A stretch of DNA of 6,471 nucleotides, taken from positions 1 to 6,471 of the forward strand of contig NZ_CAKPYL010000063.1 in assembly GCF_934202865.1 (NCBI RefSeq). Direction: 5' to 3'. Positions 4,336 through 6,471 of the stretch are shown piece after piece (position 1 is the first letter of the stretch; each line of letters begins with the position of its first letter). The notes under the pieces are model-generated. The model searched no databases, had not been told where the DNA came from, and worked only from the letters and a program-made list of their open reading frames with translations. The translations under genes and the position numbers were made by a program. This DNA is from an uncultured Fenollaria sp. Its GTDB lineage: Bacteria; Bacillota; Clostridia; Tissierellales; Peptoniphilaceae.

Positions 4336-4564
4336 TGTCTTTCAAAAGCTCCTCAGCCTTAGTAATGTCTGTAGCAATTTTATTTTCCAAGTTCTTTATC
4401 TCTGCTTCAAGATTTTCGGGCTCAATACCAAGAGCTTTTATCTCTTTAAGGATATTCTCCCTATCATTAAGAAGTATGTTTAGCCTTTCTTCGTACTTAA
4501 CCTTATTCAGCTTTGCCTTGTCCAGACTGTCCTTCAAGGACTCAAGTCTATTTGTATAATCCAT
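4328..4564 (-). CDS. 78-residue coiled-coil protein between the two ATPase halves
   Basis: A highly charged Lys/Glu/Leu-rich protein, predicted as two helices separated by a break at about 46-51 (GIEPEN), with heptad-like hydrophobic spacing on both sides. It has no Cys, so it does not supply a second zinc-hook motif. It lies where the descending coiled coil of a normal SbcC/Rad50 would be encoded, but as a separate protein. It starts 10 nt after the N-half stop and has its own AGGTGAT site. It overlaps the next gene by 8 nt in a different frame. I infer that it pairs with one or both ATPase halves as a coiled-coil linker. Similar short coiled-coil genes next to phage Rad50-like ATPases are recalled from memory, unverified. 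The overlapping opposite-strand frame at 4335-4559 is a shadow. Confidence 0.8.
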   Translation of the reverse strand: MDYTNRLESLKDSLDKAKLNKVKYEERLNILLNDRENILKEIKALGIEPENLEAEIKNLENKIATDITKAEELLKDNE

Positions 4565-4567
4565 AAT

Positions 4568-4574
4568 ATCACCT
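4568..4574 (-). promoter_or_regulatory. Ribosome binding site of the coiled-coil gene
   Basis: AGGTGAT on the minus strand, 3 nt before ATG 4564. A full-strength site in the short gap between the ATPase N-half and the coiled-coil gene shows that translation is meant to restart here. This argues against a sequencing-error split of one long SbcC gene. Confidence 0.75.
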
Positions 4575-5738
4575 TTATAAATATTCTTTCACAATCATGT
4601 CAATATGCGCCTTATCAACGTCCGAGTTGCAATATGGGCACTTCTTTAGCTTGATAAGTAGTTCTGTGTATTCTTTTAAGTCTCTATTTAAACCCTCGTC
4701 GTTATCTTTGATAAAATAGCGTCCCTTGTCAATGGATGCCGATACATCATCCAAACGCTTTTTGAGTTCATTTAGTTTAGTAAAAGCGTTCAAGTTCTTT
4801 ACTATGGTATTGTCAATGTCGAGCTTTTCTGTTATATTTTTGCTTTTCTTGTAAATGGCCTCAGTATTATTAATTTCATTTTTAATCTTATCGAGCCTTG
4901 TCTTGTAATTTTTGTAGCTTTCTAAAACTTCGTAAGCTTTCGCCGTGCTCGATATAAGCGCTTCGTTTGATAATATCTTGTCGAAGTCCTTTATCCTATC
5001 AAGTAGATAGTCATTATTTTTCTTATTATCCTCAAGTTTAGCTTTAAGTGAATTTATCAGCTTTAATTTTTCTACTGCGTCTTCTATATTCTTAGTAAGC
5101 GTCTCTCTAGCTTTAAGTAATTTTTCTTCTCTTTCAATATCTTTATATGCTAATATCTTTTCATCAAGCTCTTTAATCTCTTCATTTATCCTCTTGATAT
5201 CAGACTTTTGCGATTTTATATCCTTATTCGTATCGTCAATGGCTTTGTCGACGACATCTAAATTATACATCTTGCCGATAAGAGCCGACTTTTGTGTCGC
5301 TGTGTAGCTAAACATAAAGGGTCCATCGTGCTGGAACTGTATATTGAAGTTTATGTCATTAGACTTATCAAGCGTAATCTTTTTTATCTTCATCACGTTT
5401 GATACTTCTGGTGGAAGCCCTGTTCTTAAGCTGTTAAACTCTTGAACTTCGCCAGTCTTTTCATTGTATATGATATATAAATTTTCTTTTTTCGAGCGCT
5501 TTCTCTCAACTGAGTAGTCATTGTTGAAATAAAGTCTGACTGATACAAAGTCTTCGTTATTTCTAAGCATGCCCATGCCTTGTGGCTCGTTAAAGAGTAC
5601 CCAGCGTATCGCTCTAAGTATAGCTGTCTTGCCATTGTCAGATGGTCCGACGATAACGTTTAGTCCAGCATCAAAGTCAAGCGAAGTAAATTTATGCGAC
5701 TGAAAATTTATTAGATCTATCTTATTAATCTTGACCAT
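4575..5738 (-). CDS. SbcC/Rad50-like ATPase, separate N-terminal half ending at the zinc hook
   Basis: A 387-residue protein. Residues 1-165 form the N-terminal ATPase lobe, with the usual KIDLINFQSH start, Walker A GPSDNGKT (31-38), an Arg-rich strand after it, and a Q-loop candidate NIQFQHDGP (132-140). Residues about 165-360 are long charged coiled coil. The last 21 residues hold CPYC (367-370), the CxxC zinc hook that joins two Rad50 molecules, and the protein ends 17 residues later. Walker B, signature and H-loop are absent and are supplied by the separate gene at 3679-4335. GGAGG (5748-5752) lies 9 nt before the ATG, which overlaps the end of the sbcD-like gene by 14 nt, so the two are cotranslated. 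Role: ATP-dependent DNA binding and tethering with the Mre11/SbcD-type nuclease. Full-length SbcC is normally one protein of about 1000 residues, so the combined arms here are short. Confidence 0.9.
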   Translation of the reverse strand: MVKINKIDLINFQSHKFTSLDFDAGLNVIVGPSDNGKTAILRAIRWVLFNEPQGMGMLRNNEDFVSVRLYFNNDYSVERKRSKKENLYIIYNEKTGEVQEFNSLRTGLPPEVSNVMKIKKITLDKSNDINFNIQFQHDGPFMFSYTATQKSALIGKMYNLDVVDKAIDDTNKDIKSQKSDIKRINEEIKELDEKILAYKDIEREEKLLKARETLTKNIEDAVEKLKLINSLKAKLEDNKKNNDYLLDRIKDFDKILSNEALISSTAKAYEVLESYKNYKTRLDKIKNEINNTEAIYKKSKNITEKLDIDNTIVKNLNAFTKLNELKKRLDDVSASIDKGRYFIKDNDEGLNRDLKEYTELLIKLKKCPYCNSDVDKAHIDMIVKEYL

Positions 5739-6471
5739 GAATATCTTCCTCCGCTTTCTCTAAACGCTTTTTCGCCTCATCTATGACTTCTTTCTCAACG
5801 CCTTCCGCCTTGATTATCTCTTCAAAAACGCTGTAGTAATCATACTTATCAAAATCAGCCGCTTCTTTTATAGTGTTCTCAAAATTAAGAACTTCTAATT
5901 TATCATTCTTGTGCTTTTCAATGTACTCTCTGTCTAAGACCTCGTAGCCAGGCTTTGCGCACTTCACATCGATGAGCTCAATCTTTGGCTTTAAGTCATC
6001 ATTGATCTCGATTAAAGCGTACTGAGGCATCCTCTTATACTCTTCCGTAGTGTTTGAGCACCTTGTAAGTGAGCCTGGATTTAAAAATGTCCTGCCATTG
6101 AGACTGATTACACCAAAGCCTGTATGGTAGTGACCTGATAATGTTAGGTCTGCCTTAGTATTGATTATATCAGTAACAACTGTGTGTTCTATCTCTTTTA
6201 TAAATGGTTTTTCTAAGAGCATGCCGTGAACAACATTGATCAGAAACTCGCCATCTTTTTTATCATATTCACTTAGTAAATAGGCTTCCTTATCTTCAGC
6301 GTCCATCTTGTATATATATGGCGTACCTATGATTTTAACGCTATTACCATTAGCAAAGTTCTCTTCAATGGTACTTTCTCTATCAAGCATCTTGACTGCT
6401 CCAAAAGACTCGAGTAGGCCTAAATGCGTTCTAGGAAGCGTATCAGGATTACGGCCATAGATGTCGTGATT
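5725..6471 (-). CDS. sbcD: SbcD/Mre11-like metallophosphoesterase nuclease (partial, 5' end outside window)
   Basis: The frame is open to the right edge, giving 248 residues; the start codon and first metal motifs (D-x-H, GD) lie outside. The visible part begins with NHDIYGRNPDTLP, the Asn-His-Asp of the GNHD motif. Then come VVHGML (His at residue 82) and LSGHYHTGF (GHxH, 113-116), the remaining metal-binding motifs of calcineurin-like phosphoesterases. FLNPGSLTR (129-137) is also typical of SbcD/Mre11. The C-terminal 75 residues are helical and charged, a likely ATPase-binding region. With the SbcC-like ATPase directly downstream and overlapping by 14 nt, the protein is best seen as the nuclease subunit of an end-resection complex. 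An internal ATG at 6390 is not the start, because the conserved NHD motif lies upstream of it. Confidence 0.92.
   Translation of the reverse strand, partial: NHDIYGRNPDTLPRTHLGLLESFGAVKMLDRESTIEENFANGNSVKIIGTPYIYKMDAEDKEAYLLSEYDKKDGEFLINVVHGMLLEKPFIKEIEHTVVTDIINTKADLTLSGHYHTGFGVISLNGRTFLNPGSLTRCSNTTEEYKRMPQYALIEINDDLKPKIELIDVKCAKPGYEVLDREYIEKHKNDKLEVLNFENTIKEAADFDKYDYYSVFEEIIKAEGVEKEVIDEAKKRLEKAEEDIHGQD

Noticed and set aside
4335..4559. Plus-strand frame opposite the 78-residue coiled-coil gene
   Set aside because: It is a Ser/Phe/Leu-rich antisense shadow of a Lys/Glu-rich gene; the minus-strand frame has the ribosome binding site and operon spacing.
5426..5635. Minus-strand 69-codon frame inside the ATPase N-half
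   Set aside because: It is an alternative frame overlapping the Walker A gene, with no ribosome binding site and no similarity seen.
4328..5738. Split SbcC as a simple frameshift or sequencing error
   Set aside because: There are two breaks, each with a stop and a new ATG. The first has its own ideal ribosome binding site, and the N-half ends just after the hook rather than at a random point. It was therefore kept as a genuine split, though relatives should be checked.
3483..6471. In-frame UGA selenocysteine codon joining the split genes
   Set aside because: The separating stops are TAA (5725, 4575, 4328) and TAG (3679), none UGA, so Sec read-through cannot join them.

Overview
This is a low-GC bacterial chromosome segment with compact intergenic gaps, AGGTGAT/GGAGG-type ribosome binding sites and many strong intrinsic terminators. 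It points to an anaerobic Firmicute; a selenocysteine tRNA and the protein style suggest Clostridia/Tissierellia (a Peptoniphilus/Anaerococcus-type organism), but that placement is inference only. No transposase, phage structural gene or CRISPR array is present.

Left part (1-1280): the 5' end of polA leaves the window on the minus strand behind a consensus promoter. Upstream of it is a 400-base stretch with no intact gene. It holds a fossil of a dockerin-like calcium-binding loop, a perfect 32-bp tandem duplication, a minus-strand terminator, and a consensus promoter followed about 50 bases later by a perfect terminator hairpin. That last pair is best read as an undescribed small RNA of about 80 nt. 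Next come tRNA-Lys(CUU), rpsT (ribosomal protein S20, UUG start) and, divergent from rpsT, a free-standing tRNA-Sec gene (selC) with its own promoter and terminator.

Middle (1300-3475): a phospho-sugar mutase (phosphoglucomutase type) with all catalytic loops intact and an unusual N-terminal extension of about 140 residues. A bidirectional hairpin separates it from the convergent operon on the right.

Right part (3483-6471, minus strand): a tightly packed, partly overlapping operon reading SbcD/Mre11-like nuclease (5' end outside the window), N-terminal half of an SbcC/Rad50-like ATPase, a 78-residue coiled-coil protein, the C-terminal half of the ATPase, and a 63-residue single-pass membrane protein. 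The SMC-type ATPase, normally one polypeptide, is split at its zinc hook into separately initiated proteins. Walker A and the CPYC hook lie on one protein, and the signature motif, Walker B and H-loop on another. The parts must presumably assemble in trans with the nuclease into one DNA-end-processing complex. This split complex is the most unusual system in the window.
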